A DNA stretch of 64,000 nt from JALZKA01 sp963725035 (GTDB lineage: Bacteria > Actinomycetota > Thermoleophilia > Solirubrobacterales > 70-9), in contig CAVRWX010000010.1 in assembly GCA_963725035.1 (NCBI GenBank), positions 256,330 through 320,329 of the forward strand, given 5' to 3'. The notes under the pieces are model-generated. The model did not search any database. It had not been told where the DNA came from and saw only the letters and a list, made by a program, of their open reading frames with translations. This document shows, one piece after another, positions 50,648 through 61,560 of the stretch (within the stretch, counting starts at the first letter, position 1; every line of letters begins with the position of its first letter). The translations under genes were made by a program, and so were the position numbers.

Positions 50648-51898
50648 TTAGCGGGGCTTAGCCGAAGCGCCGGGCTTCGCTTGCTTGTCCGGTGTCCCCG
50701 CTTGCTTCTCCGGTGTCTTCCCCGCTTGCTTTTTCGGGGTCCCCGTTTGCTCGTTCGGGGTCCCGTTCCCTTTCACGGAGATCCGCCGCGGCTCCGAGCT
50801 GTCTACCTGTGTTTGCCTGGGATCAGTCGTCTCGGACGCCGGCTCCGCGTCGTACTTGGTGCCACAGTCAGGGCAAAAGCTGCCGTCGGTCTCGCGCTCC
50901 GCTCCGCAACCCTGGCAGTAGCGAACGGGCTTCAAACTCGCGCCGCAATACGTACAAAACGCAGCATCGGAACTGGATACCTCGGCACACTCAGGGCAGA
51001 CACGGTCGTGAGCAGCTTTGGCCGCGAAAGCTGACGAGCCTTCATTGATCACATCCTCGCGATCGGCAGGCGTCTCGCGTCTCGCCCACACGTCAGCCGC
51101 TGCGACTCTCAAAGCCTCTTGGAGCTCCTTCTTGGCCTGAGCAAATTCCCGTTCGACCTCCACCGACCCACGTTTCGGTTCTACGGAAGGGGACCAGACC
51201 TGATCAACCTCAAGGGACTCGAGATCGACACCGGAACTCGAAACGATGCCGGGTCCGGCCCAAGACAGCCCGTCCTGCCTGAGAAGTAGCTGGTTCGCAA
51301 CCACCTCGAGTTTCGTCGGCGTCGATTCGGCCGATCCGTTCTCGTGGAGCATCCACAAGGGCGCCACTCCCAACACACTCAAGCGCGCGCGCATCTTTGC
51401 CAGAGAGCTATCGAGCTGATCGAACACCATGCCGCGGGCCCTCAGGGACCTGAGGTCCACCGCTTGAACCTTGCCGAAGGTGGTCCACTCAACGAAGCCC
51501 GAAGAGACGGACTCCTCAACCGCCTCGAGGAAGTCTGGGCTGTTCACGTCGACACGCAATTGCGTCGCGAGCTCCTTGGTGCGGTATTTCCGCGCGCGCT
51601 CGGCCTGCGCGATGTCGACAAGTGCCTTGGCGAGCACAAATGCCTCAGGCGGATCCAGTGCGATCTGCCTGGCCTCCTCCCAGGGCTTCCGCAGACGTCG
51701 GCCCGCGCCTTTCCTCTCCTCGGCCTCCTTGGCGGCACTCAGCTCCTCACCAAGAGTCTTGGCCGACTGGGCCAGCCGATCAAGCTCCTCGCGCTGGTTC
51801 GCTCGGAGGCCATCCTTGAGACGGTTCCAGTCGTCCCCGCCCCGGAGAGCCATCCGATAGAGCGCCTTGGGCGTCCCGATCCAATTTGTTGGTGCCAT
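50648..51898 (-). CDS. Double-zinc-ribbon protein with helical N-domain and repetitive tail
   Basis: 416 residues. Residues 1-280 are mostly helical with no recognised family (LDRLAQSAKTLGEELSAAKEAEE, GFVEWTTFGKVQAVDLRS). Residues ~298-350 hold two zinc ribbons, CPECAEVSSSDAAFCTYC and CQGCGAERETDGSFCPDC, of the DZANK type. The last 45 residues are tandem GTPxxQAG-type repeats (GTPNEQTGTPKKQAGKTPEK) encoded by a minisatellite. Its stop lies in a diverged copy of the csp terminator. Probable regulatory or scaffold protein; function unknown. Confidence 0.65.
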   Translation of the reverse strand: MAPTNWIGTPKALYRMALRGGDDWNRLKDGLRANQREELDRLAQSAKTLGEELSAAKEAEERKGAGRRLRKPWEEARQIALDPPEAFVLAKALVDIAQAERARKYRTKELATQLRVDVNSPDFLEAVEESVSSGFVEWTTFGKVQAVDLRSLRARGMVFDQLDSSLAKMRARLSVLGVAPLWMLHENGSAESTPTKLEVVANQLLLRQDGLSWAGPGIVSSSGVDLESLEVDQVWSPSVEPKRGSVEVEREFAQAKKELQEALRVAAADVWARRETPADREDVINEGSSAFAAKAAHDRVCPECAEVSSSDAAFCTYCGASLKPVRYCQGCGAERETDGSFCPDCGTKYDAEPASETTDPRQTQVDSSEPRRISVKGNGTPNEQTGTPKKQAGKTPEKQAGTPDKQAKPGASAKPR

Positions 51899-52108
51899 GT
51901 CGGCCTTTCTCGCACGCCGTGCAAGCGAGCACGTCCGGAGCGTTCCTAGACCCTAGCGTCCGGCACGGGCAGAGCATCCATGCTTAGTCCCTAACTAATA
52001 CCTACTGATGCCAGAGGGTTGCGAGGCACCGGCCGGCTATGGGCGCCTGCGCCCGCGAGATGCGCACTCCGGCGTCAGAATGGGGGCTGGTGTCCGACCT
52101 CCATTGAC
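51899..52108. other. Intergenic region between divergent accessory genes
   Basis: No gene seen. The AT-richer stretch ACTAATACCTACTGATG near 51992-52008 may hold promoters for either side. Confidence 0.3.
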
Positions 52109-52489
52109 ATGGACCACGATCGCACCCGTCTCATGAGCACGCCCGAGGCGTTGGCATTCATCGAGCGGGCCGCTTGGACCTCGGCCAAAACGACTGAGGA
52201 CGTTGCGCCGCATCAGTACGTGGTCAAAGGCTGGGATCGTGACGACATCACCGAGCCTGAGTTCTGGCGATTCGTCGGGCTGGTCAAGACCACGGGCCGC
52301 CAGGAAGTCTGGACTCCGCCAAAGGAATGGGTCCGGCGTTGGGGTGGCCACCCGATGACCAACCGGTACTTGTATATCGGTGACTACGCCTATTGGTTCA
52401 CCTGGCCGCGCAAGTCAAGTCCGATGCTGAACCGCGAGCATGTCGCCGTACAGGAGAAGACACCGACGCGACGGCCGGTCGAGGAATAG
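52109..52489 (+). CDS. Hypothetical protein, 126 aa
   Basis: Starts at ATG 52109 (MDHDRTRLMSTPEALAFIERA) or ATG 52133. The segment VAPHQYVVKGWDRDDITEPEFWRFV and the aromatic-rich NRYLYIGDYAYWFTWP suggest a compact folded protein, but no family is recognised. Neighbours are accessory genes. The ATG follows a C-rich stretch without a ribosome-binding site. Confidence 0.5.
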   Translation: MDHDRTRLMSTPEALAFIERAAWTSAKTTEDVAPHQYVVKGWDRDDITEPEFWRFVGLVKTTGRQEVWTPPKEWVRRWGGHPMTNRYLYIGDYAYWFTWPRKSSPMLNREHVAVQEKTPTRRPVEE

Positions 52490-52547
52490 CTAGGTTGACG
52501 GCTGGCGCTGCCGCGATTTGATGCCTGGCCTGGAGGAGAAGTAAGCG

Positions 52548-52901
52548 ATGGCGGGTCGGTTCAAGGTTTACGTCATCCAACTGTCTCGTCGCTCGAGGCG
52601 CGTGCGGAATCGGCGCAGGCCCGGCATGCGCTGCGGCGTCTATGTGGGTTACACGGGGAGCACGCTCGAGAAGCGGATGGCGCGCCACATTCATCCGCCA
52701 AGCGGTTGGAAGCCAACGGTCGTCACCGAGTGCGGCGGCGGCAGGTTCCGCCCGGAACTGTGCGAGGGGTTGCGCTTCCTAACCAAGGCGGAGGCGATCG
52801 ATGCCGAGGCGTCCCTAGCCGTCTATTTGCACGAGCAGGGGTACACGGTCTTTGCGACGCTTCGGTCGAGGCGTTATACCGCTAATTCAAATGATCGTTG
52901 A
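52548..52901 (+). CDS. GIY-YIG nuclease-like small protein
   Basis: 117 residues. KVYVIQL pairs with a later GVYVGYTGSTLEKRMARHI, the GIY-YIG pattern (VYV ... VYVGYTG) with the conserved Arg of the following helix. The second half has KAEAIDAEASLAVYLHEQGY, matching the EAE-type helix with the catalytic Glu of UvrC/SLX1-like domains. The insertion of ~20 basic residues between the halves is unusual. Ribosome-binding site GGAGGAG precedes ATG 52548. DNA cleavage is inferred. Confidence 0.6.
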   Translation: MAGRFKVYVIQLSRRSRRVRNRRRPGMRCGVYVGYTGSTLEKRMARHIHPPSGWKPTVVTECGGGRFRPELCEGLRFLTKAEAIDAEASLAVYLHEQGYTVFATLRSRRYTANSNDR

Positions 52902-53038
52902 GATCGCTGTCGTGAACGCATCGCTGACTGGCTTGCGTGCACCCTCCGAAGGCTGGGCGGTGCTCACGAACTTGGAGGAATGGGATCTCGAGGAGGATCC
53001 AGACAGTCTGGTGCGGGGGAGCAGACGGAGAAAAACAA

Positions 53039-53064
53039 CGAACGGCGCCCGGAGGCGCCGTTCG
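53039..53064 (-). terminator. Rho-independent terminator of the lipoprotein gene
   Basis: CGAACGGCGCC pairs perfectly with GGCGCCGTTCG; on the minus strand it is followed by TTGTTTTTC, and it lies about 70 bases after the lipoprotein stop. Confidence 0.85.
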
Positions 53065-53135
53065 AAGTTCATGCAATCGTTGCTACTCGACTGGCGATCT
53101 CGCCTAGTCGCGTCGTGCCGCGGGGTCGATTCGAC

Positions 53136-53646
53136 CTAGCAGCCGTACTTCTGGGCGAGGATCGGCACGATGTCCCCGCTAGGCTCGCTCTGCTTGCAGA
53201 CCGTGTAGTTCGACTTAATCACGATCCCTAACAGCGTGTCGTTGTTTGACACGTCTGGCTTGAAGCCGGCGCTCCTCAGCGCACTCTCGGCCTTCGGCAA
53301 GGTCAGGCCAACGACATCGGGTGCCCCGGTAGCCGCGGTCTCGAGCTCGGGCGCCTCCTGCGCCGCCTGCTCGGCCTGCTGCGGCCTCCTGCTCGGCTTC
53401 CTGCGCTTCCTGCGCTTCCTGCTCGGCCTTCTCCTGCTGCTCCTGAGCCTCCTGCTGCTGCTCCTTCTGCTTTTCCAGCTTCTGCTCGAGCTGTGCCACC
53501 TCGTCGCTGGTGGCAGTATTGGCGGCTTGCTCCACGGTGGTTGTGGGACCGTCCCCGTCATTGCCGGATTCGCCGCAAGCCGCGAGGCCTACGATCGCTA
53601 GTAGCCCCACGATGAGGGGGACAAGGATCCGTTTTGCGTTACGCAT
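53136..53646 (-). CDS. PASTA-domain lipoprotein with coiled coil, one frameshift
   Basis: ATG 53646 begins a lipoprotein signal (ILVPLIVGLLAIVGLAAC, lipobox LAAC). A Glu/Gln-rich coiled coil follows (DEVAQLEQKLEKQKEQQQEA). One base removed near 53385 joins it to AAQEAPELETAATGAPDVVGLTLPKA and a PASTA domain (ALRSAGFKPDVSN, GIVIKSNYTVCKQSEPSG) ending at 53136. PASTA domains bind peptidoglycan fragments or beta-lactams. About 170 residues in the repaired form. Anchored on the outer face of the membrane; exact role unknown. Confidence 0.7.
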
Positions 53647-53781
53647 GTTTCTTGTTGCTCCTTGGTTTATTGATGCCGGATATGCGATCTGGAGTGAATG
53701 ATGAAAGTGCATACGGTAGCAGATACCCGGCGCGGTGTGTATATCCTCCAGATGCGTTCTAATGCATACGCCTAACCGAGG

Positions 53782-54132
53782 ATGCGTTACGCATATCCGG
53801 TAAAACGGAACATCGAAGCCGATCAGATTGCGCGTCCCCTGCTCCCCTGGCTGGGGCGAGCGTGTCGCCAGGCGCGAGAGGAGAGGGAGGTCGTTCAGGT
53901 CAAGATCGCGGCGGCGATCGAGGTCAACCAGGCGACGATCGCGCGGTTTGAGGACGGCATCGCCTGGCCGCGGCACCCCGAGGAGGTGCTGATGGCCTAC
54001 GCGAGCGAGCTCGACATGGACGTCGCGGCTGCTCTGGCTTCACGCCTTCGTGCTGTGGCTCGAGCACGATCCGGTCTTGGACGAGGAGAGCCAGGAGGAG
54101 ATTCGGGCCGCGCTTAGGCGGCTGCAAATCTA
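53782..54132 (+). CDS. XRE-family HTH protein, one frameshift
   Basis: ATG 53782. The helix-turn-helix reads ACRQAREEREVVQVKIAAAIEVNQATIARFEDG, a Cro/C1-type domain, then MAYASELDMD. Near 54030 the natural continuation moves one frame: LLWLHAFVLWLEHDP, LDEESQEEIRAALRRLQI, stop at 54132. The repaired protein is about 116 residues. It starts divergently from the PASTA lipoprotein and may regulate it. Confidence 0.65.
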
Positions 54133-55042
54133 GGTTCGTCCGCCCGCGGAAGCTCTAGCAGCGCCCTCGCGGCCGTGGGAGCCACGCCGGGCGGACATCC
54201 TCGCCCGGCAGATCGGCGGCTTGGCCGGCTTCTTGGCGGCCGGCTTCCGCTTCTTCTTCGCCATCAGCCTCGCTGCGTCCGGATCGCCACCCACTGGCGC
54301 TCGACGCCGCAGGCGGGCGTGCAGCTCCAGCTTGACCAGCGACTTGTTCGTCTTGCCGTCGTTCTCCTCGAACCGGGCCAACCGCGCAGGCGATGCATAC
54401 AGCGGGAGATTGGTTGAAGCGCCCCAGTCCGGCCGCCCCGCCTGCCAGCTTCGACGCCCCCGCGGTCGGCCCTGGAGGCGAAAGCGGGAGCAGGTTTCGC
54501 TCGTCATGGCCGCGCCTGCGTCTACTGCGGCGAGCCAGCTCCAAGGGCTGGCATCATCGCTCTCGGTTACGCTCCGAGCCCGCCGAATTGGGCCGGTCGC
54601 TCCAAGGCTCTGATGTGGTTACTGGCTGGCGACGTCGCGTTCCCTCTTGTCCCGAGCTGGGACCGAACCGAGCTTGTTGCCACCACCTGCCTGACGAAGC
54701 GGGTCAACTCATCGAGTGCGGTAGCCGCATTCATCAGTGGGCTGAGGCAGGCCACTCACCAAGTTGGGTTCGACTGTTCCACTCTTTGGTGGCGTGAACA
54801 CTTTTTGGGCCGTTAGCGAGCGGGTCAAGCACGCCACTGCAGGTCGCCTCGCTCTCAACGTTGGTGCGACTTCGGTTGATTACACCGAGGGCAAGGAATG
54901 GCTGCGACACAAAGCCATTGAGAAGATCGACTGGGAAGTCGAGTTCCATCGGGCCCTGTGTGAGACGCTTGCATTTCTCGGCCACAACCAGAAAGACGCG
55001 GGTACACCTCGACGTCTTTAGCGTCGGCCTGCTCGTCGAGCC
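54133..55042. other. About 900 bases without a confident gene
   Basis: Several short frames look partly protein-like. On the minus strand 54130-54507 ends in a lysine-rich MAKKKRKPAAKKPAKPP tail. On the plus strand one frame near 54500-54816 reads RACVYCGEPA followed by KALMWLLAGDVAFPLVPSW, and another at 54764-55021 reads DYTEGKEWLRHKAIEKIDWEVEF. None has a clear start, ribosome-binding site or family, and they overlap. Remnants of small island genes are likely. Confidence 0.3.
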
Positions 55043-58000
55043 TTAGCTAGCCGGGCTCAGGTCGATCCGCAGGTCGTCGGCAATCTCACGGGCCTGCTCC
55101 TCCGGCATCTGGGAGAGCAGGTAAGCGATCAGGTCGTCCTGCCGTGATTGGCCGAACGCGATTCGGTACACGGCCAGAGCCCGCCGCAGCTGCTCATACC
55201 GCTCAAGGTCGCGGCTTAGCGGCAATGCCGGCACATGCCTCTCGATACAGGCGCCGCCCTCCACCGGGTAGAGCCAGAACGGCACCAGGTCGTTCTGGCC
55301 CGGGTCGCGATCCGCCTTTGCGAGGGCGAAGAGTCGGGTCCAGGGGTCCCCATCATCTTCCAACGGTTCCAGCCCGTACGCCGAAGCCACGTTCTTCCGT
55401 ACCGCGTGGCCCTTGTAACGGTGCACTCGGCCCTCCCGCTGCTCCAGATCCACCGGATTCGCCGGAATGTTCCAGTGAACGACGGCGTGGCAATAGTTGT
55501 GGAAGTCGAGGCCCTCCTGTCCAACCGAGGTGCTCACCAGGCAGAACGGCCAGAACGGGGAGTTGAACGCGGAGCGGATCTGGTCCGGTCGACTCGCCTC
55601 CTCCTCTGCGCCGCGGTCGTCGGGGTTGAACGCGACGGCGAATCGGGTCCGCATCCGTTGGCGGTTGAACTCGACGGTGTTCGCATCCCCAACCCGGATG
55701 TCGTCCACGGCCAGCTGCGCCGGTCGCGATGTGAGCGCGCCAACCATTTCGTCGGCCACTCCCCACGCGATCTCGTCTGCCTGCCGACCCAGTAGGCCTT
55801 GCCCCTCCACGAGGATGTGCGCGTACTCGTCTAGAACGGCCTGAAGGCATCCGCTCACGCAGTATTCAAGGGCACGCAGCCAATACGGCTCTCGATTGTC
55901 GAGACCGCGGATCAGGGCCGTCACTTCGGGAGCGTTGAAGAGGGCGCGCAATGCTGACCCGGTCATCCCCGCCGCCGAGAGAAGCTCGTGCGACCAAAGG
56001 TCGTCCTCGCCGGTGACGCGTGCCAAGGCGCGAAGCGGCGCGGTTCCAAACCCGGCGAGCGCCTGAAGCGCGACCACGCGCTCGAGATCGCGTGGCTTGG
56101 GACCGAGAGTCAACTCGCCGGCGTCGGCCACCCCCAGCGCCTGTTGAGCAAAGTCGAGGTGCTCCTGAGCGCCAAGCCCGATTGAGTCCTCTTTGGTGAG
56201 TGACTTTGCAATCGATGCGAGGCCATCCGGATGCCCAAACCAATCCCGCGCGCGCTCCTGCCCGTGAATCAGATCGATGAGCATCGGGGCCAGTGCGTAC
56301 CAAGACTCGTCGACACGGCCCTCCGCCGACTCGCGAACCGGCAGGCCCCGAAGCAGCTCCCGCACCCGCCTTCTCGCGGCCTTTACGACATCTGCGGAGG
56401 ACGGCACGCGCCCCGTCGCACTCATGTCCTGGCTGAGCATGAGCGGATCGAGCTCCCCGGCAAGTGTCGGCGACGGGTAGATGAGTCCCAACACCGGGAA
56501 CGACGACAGCCTGTTCCGCTGCTTTCTCAGGTCGAGCGGCCGTCCGTGTTTCTCGCGTGCCCTCGCGGTGTTCCGAGGATTGCCTCCGCGCGAGCGAAAC
56601 ATGGCGCGCTCAGCTTCGAAGCTGAGCAATGTGGAGGTGGCACGCGGCACCATCACCCAGCTCGAGAACACCAACCGCTTGGTCGGAGACTTGACAGCCG
56701 AGAAGGGCTTCCCAAGTCGGTAATACGGAAGCGACGGCGGCATCCAGAGCAGCTGCCAGAGCTTGCTCTCGACCAGCTGCTCGTACAGCAGCCTCAGGCG
56801 GGCGTTTGCCGGCTCAACGGCGCCGAAGCGCTCGACCTTGCGCCATGGCAATAGGGCGGATGTGCCCATGGACCCAACCGCCTCGGCCAGCGCCGGATTC
56901 CGAGCCGCGCGCTTGACCTCTTGCATGAACTTGTAGCGGTCCATGTAGTTGAGGAGATACGGCGCGGACTTCCAGTACTCCATCGTGTCGTGGTGCTCGA
57001 CCACGTTTGCCACGGCCTGCGTTTGCGCATAGGCACGAACATCGGCCGCGGCCAAGCGCGCATCCGAAGGAACGCGCTTGAGCATGCCGTCCCGGTCCTC
57101 CGTCGCGGCCAATCGCTCGGTCCTGGCAATGACCCGCTTCAGCCGGCTCTCAACCTCGGTCTTCAGCTCCCGAAGGCGATCCGGGCCCTCGTTCTTCACA
57201 ACCATCAGGGCGCCGCGGTACTCGGCGAGCAGCTTCTCGAGGTCGCGCGTTCGTTTGGCGTCGTGTCCGAACAGGAAGTCGAGGGTGCTGACGAAGTCGC
57301 GATAGTGGTCCTCGCCATCGGCCTCTGCGGCCAGCGTCAGCATCTTGTACGGAGTCGCCGAGAGCAGCAGGACCCGTACCTGCGACTGCTCGTCCGAATA
57401 GTTGAAGAGCTCCCGCGCGAGCTTGCTGGCGTCGTCGTGCGGATCGAGCAGCGACTTGAACCGCTGGAACTCGTCGAGGATCACGAGGTCGGGCTCCAGC
57501 GCCGTCAGGCAGCCGGCGGCGAGCACGGCGCGAAGGTCGCCGATCAGCTCGTCTCGCGGTCTCCACTCGTGCTCGGCCAGCGTCTTCCGGTGCCGCTTGA
57601 ACTGCTCGCCGAGTTCGTCAAAGCGCTCACGCAGGCCGCGCTCCCCCTCCGCCTCTCGGAGCCGGTCGTGGTCAACGAGCCGCCTGTGGAATGCGGCCAT
57701 CAACTCGTCGTCGATCCGTGCGTGGTCGAACCCCGTGAGGCGGCGACGGAAGTTCTCCTTGTAAGACCCACCTTGCAGGACGTTCTTCGGCCCGGCCTTG
57801 TTGCCGAATCCCCACTCCGATCGAAGCATCCAGTAGAGGAGTGCTCGCTCGGAGGCGATCCCGCTGCCTCCTCGCGTGTCGAAGGAAGTGCCGCGGCGTG
57901 AACGAGACGAAGTTCAGCCTTCGGCTACGCAGATCGTGGATCTGGGTCGGCAACAGAGTGATGCGGGATGCAAGCGCAAACTCATCACCCGGGGACACGT

Positions 58001-58283
58001 TCAGCCGGCGGACGTTCTGCCGAGCTATGTCTCCGTTCGAGCAGATGTAGACGACATCGATCCGATCGACGTCGTCCCACATCTTGTCGACCACCTTTGC
58101 GATCAGCGCCTTTGCGACAAGGGTCTTTCCGAGTCCCACCTCATCCGCCAGGAGAAATCGACGTGCAGGGTGACGCCCCTTGTACATACGGGCGAAGACA
58201 TGCTCGACCGTCTCGCGCTGGAAGTCCTTGAGCGAATCGAGGACACGCCCGACATCGGGGCGTTCGCCGGCCTTGGCGGTCAC
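55043..58283 (-). CDS. SNF2/superfamily-2 helicase of a DUF6361/PLD-associated operon, one frameshift
   Basis: About 1080 residues. From GTG 58283: DFQRETVEHVF, Walker A LLADEVGLGKTLVAKALI. A break near 57893 (one surplus C) shifts to the frame running to 55043. Then come VILDEFQRFKSLL (motif II, DEFQ instead of DEAH), LLLSATPYKML (III), FCLVSTSVGQEGLDFH (V) and QREGRVHRYKGHAVR (VI). The long middle part is helical. The start overlaps the stop of the PLD-like gene (GTGA). With its partners it probably translocates on DNA for a nuclease; a defence role is inferred, not shown. Confidence 0.8.
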
Positions 58284-60151
58284 TTGCGCCTCTTCCTGGC
58301 CCGCGCCTCCCAGATCGGCTGCCAGATCTCACGGAACCCTTCAGGCAGGCGCGCATCAGCGCCACCGTCGGCGCCGTCGAGGTCCTCGATCAGTCGTGCG
58401 ATCTGCGAGAGCCGGGCCGGGTCGCGATCGAACGCCCGGACCAGACCCTCCAGCAGCGGGAGTTCGAAGTCGCGTGCCGCATCGTGGTCCGTCCCTGATC
58501 CAAGCGTTCGCCCGAGTCCAAGGAGCTCGGATGGGATCTCGTCCATCGTCCCGCCCGCCTCGGCCAGTACGAGCAGCAGGTACCTGAGCACCCGCTCGCG
58601 GTCGTGCAAGAGCGCCCGAAGGGCGGCCTCGCCACGCCCGGCTGGCGCACCACGCAGGGGCACGTTGAGGACGAACTGGATTGCATGGGTACGGCCGTCC
58701 TTCTTGACGGTCACCTCGAAGCCAAAGAACGTCGTGAGGGACTCGAGCGAGAGGTCGTCGAAGACGCACAGGTCGGCGGTCCGCCGCTCAAGCGGCCGAG
58801 CGGCAATTGCCGGGTTATGCGTTACGGGCCAACAGCGCACGATGACGCCGTCCGGCAGTTTGAGCGGGCCCTGTGCCGGGTTTGACCAGCGTCACACGCC
58901 ACCCCGAATCCCCCTGAGGGTCGACGATGCCCGCGAATTTCGTCAGGCTGAGCCGGAGCCTTGCGTCTTCCGCGGCGGCCTCAAGGCCGTCCTGCACCTC
59001 GTCGATCGGCTCGCGCCTCCTCACTAGGCTCGAAGTCATCGAGGAGTGCCTCGAACCCCGGCGCGTCATCGGGTCCCGGCTTCAGGATCGTCTCGACGCC
59101 GAGCTTGCTGCGCCTGCCCATCAGCTCGACCGCGAACTCGATGTTCTGGTTGACGGCTGCCTCGGTGGCGTTTACCGAGCCCACCCACATCGAGGCATCC
59201 CACCCGCGATTGGCGACATAGACCTTCGCGTGAATCCCCTTCAGCGGGGCAGCCTCATCCCCCTTGCTTTCGGCCTCCAAGTCGTCGATCTCGGCGCCCT
59301 CGAACTCAACAGCCTCGTTGAGCACCTTTACGTCAAAGGGCTCGAGAGCGGCACGGTCCTCGAGCCGCTCGATCGACTCGACCCGCGACACCAGCACCTG
59401 CGGCCCTTTCGACCCGGCCAGTCGTCGAAGCGTCTGACCCGCCGATGAACGGCGACACGACGAGCAAGCCATCTTTTTGGCCAAACGGCCACCGGCGGTG
59501 GTTGCGAATGCCTAGCGGCCAGAACTGGATGTCCTGAACATGCTCCGGCAGTTCGAAGTCCACCCGCCGCAACTCGTCGCCGATCTGCTCGATCGCGACC
59601 CGCCGCGGCCTGGTCAATCGGCTTGCCGCAAGCCGCGGCAACTCGGCGACGAAGTCACCAAGCGGGTGATTACGGGCGATTGCGTTCTTGCGACGGGTCA
59701 GCTCGCCGTCAAGACGCAGGAGGGTGTCCCAAGAACGATCGAAGGTGAGGTTCCTTGACATGCACAGGACCCGGTACCGCGGCCGAGCCCCCTCGCGGAT
59801 GAACCTCATTGCCCAAACCTTCGGATGGAAGAGGCCCTGCTTCTGTGTGACCTCGACCACCGATTCCTCGAGGTGCGAGTAGAGGAGCTGATCGTGCGGC
59901 GGCACGAAGATCTGACCGCCTTGACAGAAGACGGTGATCCGCTCTGCGTACTCGCGCACCGCCTTCAACAAGGCGACCGGGTCGGGGGCGCCGCCCTCGG
60001 AGGCAGTCTCAAACATCGTGAAGGCAAGGGGTGCGGAGAGCAGCGCGAGGAGATCGAGCGTGAACGTCGTTCCAACCGCATGGGATAGCTCGAAGCCCTC
60101 CGGCGGACGGAGCGACTCAAGCATCAGGCTGCGGTCCTGGGGCTCGAGCAT
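58280..60151 (-). CDS. Phospholipase-D-like nuclease-family protein, three frameshifts
   Basis: About 620 residues from ATG 60151. The first HKD-like site is LFHPKVWAMRF with a later CMSRNLTFDRSWD. After a shift near 59437 the second site follows: IHAKVYVANRGWDAS and MWVGSVNATEAAVNQNIEF, the classical H-x-K...G-S-x-N set. Shifts near 59018 and 58868 lead to a C-terminal part (SLTKFAGIVDPQGDSGW, CVFDDLSLESLTTFFGFEV) ending at 58280. Two HKD motifs in one chain suggest an active phosphodiesterase, probably on DNA. Overlaps DUF6361 upstream (TGATG) and the helicase downstream (GTGA). Confidence 0.75.
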
Positions 60152-61363
60152 CAGCCGGCCCTCGACTTCAGACCCAGGACGACGTCGGCCAGCATGCGCT
60201 GCATGGTCGGCCAGCTGTAATCGAGCCGACCGGTGCCGGCGTCGCCGTTCCACAGCCTGCGGGCCTGCTCGCTGTGGAGGCGCGCCCGCCCGCCCTTGAC
60301 CTGTCGCTCCCGCGTCTTGATCAGACTGCGGGCGGGTCGACTGTCTGGGGATCGAGCCGGGACCGTCGTCCAAGACGAGCTTCAACCAGCGATCGATGAA
60401 CTGCCTGGTGAGCGGGGTCACGCGACTGTCGGCGCTTCTGACAAGGTCCCAGAACTCGCTCCGGTCCCAGGCATCCATCACGGCCCGCGAATCCTCAATT
60501 TCGGCCGCCCATTCGGCCAGGCGATCCCGGAATGAACGCTCCGGCGCTGCGCCGGTCATCTCTTCAAGCATCAGGTTGTAGAGAAGTGGGGCGCCATTTA
60601 TTACGAGCGAAAAGTTGGCCGCGTGCCGTAGCTGTCGCTGGAGTTGCTGAGGCAGGTCAACCACCGCCGGGAGGTGCCAGGGCTGCTCGACGGCCCGCGT
60701 ATTCACGCGCTTCGTGAGCAACAGCGTCATCAGGCTGTCGGGGGCTCGCATCGCGATTCGCTCTCGCACGTACTCCGCCTCGTCGCGTCGCATTCGGAAT
60801 GACGCCTCCCGCGGAAAGCCGACAGGCGGGAGTGGTACCCGGGCGTGCCAGCCACCGCCCGCGCCGACATCGAGCGGATCTCCATCATCTGTCGTCACCG
60901 GCGTTTCGAGCCTTCCGCCCAGGCTCACAAGCCAGCGGTGATATTCGCCCTGACTGCCACGGAACGCTCGGATTCCCCAATCCCGCAGTGTCGCCCAATA
61001 GATCGTGCTCGGGAACGTCTTGAGCGTTTGCCTTGCACTGATCCCAATCGTGCCTTCCCCATCCTCCGATTCGGCGAGCGCATCCATGAGCGGCCAACTC
61101 GGCGCCGGCGCGCGTGCAACCACGGATCCTTCGACTTTGCTTTCGACTTCTCGATCGTCCGATAGATCCAGGGAATGAAGAGGACGTAGCGAGTGCGGGT
61201 ATGCAGGGTTGACGTTCCGGGAACAGGAGGTTCGAGAGGTGTCTCGAACGGTGCCCACTCCAAGTTCATCGACCGTGTTCCGATCGCGAAACAAATTGAC
61301 AACATCGAGCACCTTGCGCCGCTCGCGTTCGGAGTAGTCAAGCCAGGCGAGGGACGAGGTCAT
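60151..61363 (-). CDS. DUF6361 family protein, three frameshifts
   Basis: About 400 residues from ATG 61363. The N-terminus SSLAWLDYSERERRKVLDVV, with LFRDRNTVDELGVGTVRD, is characteristic of DUF6361. Shifts near 61235 and 61140 bracket PGTSTLHTRTRYVLFIPWIYR. A long frame continues with ISARQTLKTFPSTIYWATLRDWGI and PLLYNLMLEEMTG; a shift near 60345 leads to RPARSLIKTRERQ and a stop at 60151. Function of the family is unknown. It is the first gene of a coupled three-gene operon with PLD-like and helicase genes. Confidence 0.65.
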
Positions 61364-61560
61364 ATATGCACCAGTCTCTCGCAAGAGTCGCGTTCGGACA
61401 ACGATCCCCAGATGCCCTTGACCTCCGTGGACTCTTGGCGGGCTGGTCCAGCCGGGCAGCGCCTCGAAGATTTCAGCTGGCCCGCCTACCGGATCTCGGC
61501 GCGGCACTACGGGAGGCTCCCCCGGAGATCAAGCGCCAGGTGTTTGCGCGTTGACCGACA
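61364..61560. other. Leader region of the DUF6361 operon
   Basis: No separate gene seen. One frame is open through it in phase with DUF6361, but its protein is not family-like. Promoter elements are not obvious. Confidence 0.3.

Noticed and set aside
54500..54816. HNH endonuclease (RACVYCGEPA)
   Set aside because: Only one CxxC is present; no His-Asn-His core follows in any frame, and there is no start or ribosome-binding site.
55043..58283. DISARM drmD helicase assignment
   Set aside because: No DUF1998 drmB, drmA or methylase gene is nearby; only the presence of a PLD-like gene is shared.
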